64,000 nt of DNA from Lycocorax pyrrhopterus obiensis (Eukaryota; Chordata; Aves; Passeriformes; Paradisaeidae): positions 84,876,237-84,940,236 of the forward strand of contig JACSVZ010000001.1 in NCBI GenBank assembly GCA_014706295.1. The letters are read 5' to 3'. The translations under genes and the position numbers were made by a program. Position 1 is the stretch's first letter. Every line of letters starts with the position of its first letter. Positions 60,738-64,000 of this stretch are shown here, piece after piece. Below the pieces are notes generated by a model. It was not told the DNA's origin and ran no database searches. It saw only the letters and a program-made list of their open reading frames with translations.

Positions 60738-61824
60738 GAGTGGTGACTGGCACTGTTTCACATCTTTGTTGGTGACATGGACAGTGGGACTGAAGGCATT
60801 CAGCACATTTGTCAATGACACCAAGCTGTGTTGTGTGCTCATTGGCTGAAGGGAAGGGATGCCATCCAGGAGAACCTGGCCAGGCTTGGGAGGTGGGCCT
60901 GTGTGAACCTTATGAAGTTCAACAGGGCCAAGGGCAAGGTTCTGCACGTGGATCAGAGTGATCCCACGAAAAATATAAAGAATGGGTAGAGAATGGATTG
61001 AGAGCAGACCTGAGGAGTAGAACTTGAGAGTGCTGGTTGAGGAGAAGCTCGATGTGACCCAGCAACGTGCACTTGCAGCCCAGAGACCCATGTCCTGGGC
61101 TGCACCCAAAGCAGTGTGGGAAGCAGGGTGAGGGAGGGGATTCTGCCCCTCTGCTCTGCTCTGGTGAGAGCCCCACCTGGAATGCTGTGTCCAGCTCTGA
61201 GGACCCCAGCATAAAAGAGACATGGACGTGTTGGAGCGAGTTCTGAGGAGGCCACAAAGATTATCAGAAGGCTGGAGCATCTCTGTTATGGACACAGACT
61301 GAGAGAGTTGAGGCTGTTAAGGCTGGAGAAGAGAAAGCTCTGGGGAAACCTTATAGCACCTTTCAGTACCTAAAGGGACTGCAAGAAAGTTGGAGAGGAA
61401 TGCAGGGATAAAACAAAGGAGAATAACTTTAAACTGCCAGAGGGCAAGTTTAGATGAGATGAGCTGAGCTCCACTGGTCAGAGCATGGTGCTAATAATGC
61501 CAAGGTTGCGCATTCAACCCTGTATGGGCCATCCACTGAAGAGTTGGGCTCGATGATCCTTGTGGGTCCCTGCCAACTCAGAATATTCTGTGATTCTTGG
61601 ATAAAAGCAAAAAATTCTTCACTGAGAGGCTGGTGAGACACTAAAACAGGTTGCCCAGAGAAGCTGTGGCTGCCTCATCCCTGGAAGTGTTCAAGGTCAG
61701 GCTGGATGGAGCTCTGAGCAACCTGGTCTAGTGGAAGGTGTCCCTGCCCATGGCAACACGGTTGGAACTGAATGATCTTTAAGGTCCCTTCCAACCCAAA
61801 CCATTCTCTGATTCTATGATTCTA
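60738..61824 (+). mobile_element. Longest CR1 LINE copy, with decayed RT end, split by a SINE
   Basis: About 950 bases of CR1 plus a 140-base SINE inserted at about 61458-61597. The 5' end lies within the ORF2 reverse transcriptase region: the frame reads FHIFVGDMDSGT, then after a frame break STFVNDTKLC, where CR1 enzymes normally have F-A-D-D-T-K-L. The catalytic Asp pair is therefore altered as well as frame-shifted. Further on are ACCTGGAATGCTGTGTCCAG, GTTCAAGGTCAGGCTGGATG and the 3' end CTGATTCTATGATTCTA. It cannot encode an active product. Long minus-strand frames here (61295-60729) are only shadows of the element. Confidence 0.95.
61458..61597 (+). mobile_element. tRNA-Ile/CR1 SINE nested in a CR1
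   Basis: The head (about 61458-61532) aligns with a tRNA-Ile(AAT): GAGCTCCACTGGTCAGAGC for the A-box arm, GTGGTGCTAATAATGCCAAG for the anticodon arm, and TTGCGCATTCAACCCTGTAT for the B-box arm, ending GGGCCA. The tail (61541-61597) is CR1 3' sequence: GGGCTCGATGATCCTTGTGG, GTCCCTGCCAACTCAGAATA, TTCTGTGATTCTT. A tRNA head with a LINE-like tail is the standard SINE plan, the tail recruiting CR1 machinery. The A and B boxes carry several substitutions, so independent transcription is doubtful. This type is known from passerines (TguSINE1-like). Confidence 0.88.
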
Positions 61825-63725
61825 AAAGTTCAGAATCTAATTTTTGGCTTCTCTCCTTTCCTGCATGTGTAATACACAATTCCATGAAGTTCCCTGATTT
61901 CTCTTTGGCAGGATAGTAGGAATAATATAGTGGATGAGCTGTCTGTGGATTAACCTGGCAAGTGACAAAAGAAAACCCAAACCTGCTGGGTACCAACTAC
62001 TGCCCGGCACATGACTGAATGAAAAATTAGGAAGGGAATAAGTGCATTGGTAAGTGCTGCTCAAGCTGCAAAGTGTTAAGGCCAGCAAGCACCTGGATCA
62101 TCTAGATCCTACCTAATGAATATTTTCTCCAAGAATAAACTTTCCTTCTTGAAAATTCCCATAAATCTGCCCTCTGCTATTGACTTCTCCTTGAAATCTC
62201 TCTGTGTAAAAACTTCAGTCTTGATGATATGAACAATTTACATAAAATCATGCATAAAATTTTAAATGAAAAATATGAGCAAAGAGTCTTTTTACTGTTT
62301 TATAGTTTTGTAGTGATAATTGGACCTGTTAGTTTATCAGTGTTAAACATTACATCCCTGACACACTCTGATACAGACAAACTGATGTATGGTATAAACC
62401 CATACATAAACCTTCTTCCTTCTGCAGAAGCTATGTTTTCTGGCATCTCTTAACTTTCTTGCTATATTTATTTAAGATTCAGTATTTAAGAGCCTAACTC
62501 AGATTTTAAAAATCGATGACAAGCATGCACATGTACAACCCCAACAACCTGGCACTGGGGGCCACAGAAATTTAAGAATGTGTATAAGACAAGTGGTTAA
62601 TAAGAGAAGAAGCAATAAAAACTCCTGAGCAACTAGAGCTCTCCAGAGAAGCAGAAGGAAACAGAAAAAAAAGTTAAAACCAGAGTTTGGCAGGCACAGA
62701 TAAGAACAGGCAGATTTTCTTTGGATTACTTCAGTCACAGATGTACTAGATTTGCACATTAGCCTGTGACTGAGGAAGAAAAAAAATCATTTATCAGAAT
62801 GTGCAGCACAAACACACATATTGAGCTCCTTGACACAAATGAAGCTATTGAGAGAGATACATTTCATAACAGAACTCAGAGGAAAGAGGAAATAGTTGAA
62901 TAATTTATAACAGATTTTATACTGTTGAGGCAGACGTGCAATTTTAGAGGACTTGTGATATTCTTAATTCTGGAGATGAGATTGAATTGGGAATAAGAGC
63001 TCCAAATGGAGGGAGGAGGAGATGTGAGGAATTCCTTATCCAAACTCCAGGACAAAAAGAGAGAACATTTCCAGGATTTCAGACCACAAGTAAACCCAAG
63101 TGCAGGTTCTGGAAGGAAGAGAAGACAAAATGGACACAATTGGAAAAATCTCTCCAGAGGAATCTGCAGACTCAAATAGAAGGAATTTGCAAAACCAGTG
63201 AGGAGGGCTGAAGCAAAACAAACACAAAACCAGTTCTAAGCTCTATCTGTTGCCTTTGGAAAGACTTTCCATATTTTTGAGAAACAGAAGCCAAAATATA
63301 TTAAAAATAATCAAATTTTACATGGCCTTGTTGAAGAGGCCTTTTCACCCTATGTACACACAATGAGGTTTTTTTTCTGATTAGTTGAGCATGGCAGGGG
63401 AGTTTAATGCAACAGCTGAAACCATCTGAAGAGAAGACATACTTGCACACCACACAAGTAACCACAGATTAGGCTGTGGATAAGTGTTTCTCATTGTAGG
63501 TTTATAGGAGCTTGACATAAGGATAAGGGAAAATCTCGAAAAGATATGGTTTGTATTTTTTTTCAGAGAAAGAACATATTGATTCGAGGGCTGAAAACGC
63601 AGCAAATGCTCAGGCTCATTATGAGAGCTTAGGCTGTAAGACAGAAGCCTATGAGGGTAGAAAATCAATTCTATCATGTCTTAATAGTATTGGAAAGCTG
63701 TCAACAGAATACAAGATAAGGATGA
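61825..63725. other. Unique stretch, no supported gene
   Basis: AT-rich unique sequence. Frames near 62500-63200 on both strands overlap each other and have no motifs or splice support. Confidence 0.55.
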
Positions 63726-63868
63726 AGCCTCATCCCTGGAAGTGTTCACAGCTGGGCTGGATGAGGGCCTAAGCAATCTGGTCTAGTGGAAGGTGTCCCT
63801 GCCCACGGCAAGAAGGTTGGATAAGATGACCTTTAAGATCCCTTTCAACACAAACCATTCTATGATGA
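63726..63868 (+). mobile_element. CR1 3' end, short
   Basis: Plus-strand: CATCCCTGGAAGTGTTCAC, CTGGTCTAGTGGAAGGTGTC, CCTGCCCACGGCAAGAAGG, ACAAACCATTCTATGATG. About 143 bases, 5'-truncated. Confidence 0.94.
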
Positions 63869-64000
63869 AACTCAATTGTCCCATCATAAGTGCTCCTAGG
63901 AATGTCCTTGCAGTGCTCAGATACAGATGCAAACAAGTGGAACAAAAATCTGAGACATGTGTGCATGGCCAAGACAACTTTCCTATCACAGGTGCTTTTG

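Noticed and set aside
60729..61295. 188-codon minus-strand frame
   Set aside because: It lies entirely in the antisense of a CR1 element and encodes nothing recognisable.
61458..61532. Functional tRNA-Ile gene
   Set aside because: Acceptor and D-arm pairing is degraded, A and B boxes carry several changes, and the sequence continues into a CR1-like tail. It is the head of a SINE.
1..64000. Bacterial operon, CRISPR array, prophage or plasmid content
   Set aside because: No tandem spaced repeats, no dense frames with ribosome binding sites, and CR1/LTR/SINE content throughout shows avian nuclear DNA.

Overview
This window is vertebrate nuclear DNA, most probably from a songbird (passerine). 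It is AT-rich and gene-poor. It has none of the dense, RBS-preceded reading frames of a microbe, and it carries retroelements typical of birds. These are 16 pieces of CR1 LINE on both strands, two solo-type LTRs of avian endogenous retroviruses, one degraded MIR-like CORE-SINE, and one SINE with a tRNA-Ile-like head and a CR1-like tail. That last SINE type is the best lineage clue, because tRNA-Ile/CR1 SINEs are known from passerines. All organism and family calls rest on recalled consensus features, not on a search.

The window looks like intron or intergenic DNA with a thin scatter of possible coding exons on the minus strand. Four stretches have an open frame, a plausible acceptor and a plausible donor: 50301-50200, 43989-43838 (or -43873), 43464-43322 and 18337-18246. 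A fifth, weaker one is 42636-42540. If the exon near 43.9 kb uses its inner donor, the four from 43989 to 18246 join in compatible phases (1-1, 1-0, 0-1, 1-0). The most protein-like piece (47 codons, 43464-43322) is hydrophilic and Glu/Lys/Gln-rich, like a helical or coiled-coil segment. I do not recognise the gene. If real, it is transcribed right to left and has one intron of about 24 kb.

Layout. 1-24 kb is mostly unique sequence with simple repeats. It includes a GC-rich pocket at 9.5-10.4 kb and opposed CT and GA tracts at 11.45 and 12.31 kb. 24-30 kb holds two CR1 copies in opposite orientation and an LTR. 33.9-45.9 kb holds several more CR1 copies, including one of an old type, and the cluster of candidate exons. 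48-55 kb holds a second LTR with TATA box and poly(A) signal, five short CR1 pieces and the MIR-like element. 57.96-58.28 kb has an abrupt CpG-rich block followed by sequence that looks like a conserved non-coding element. 60.7-61.8 kb is the longest CR1 copy, interrupted by the tRNA-Ile/CR1 SINE. A last CR1 tail lies at 63.7 kb. I found no functional RNA gene, CRISPR array, operon or intact viral gene.
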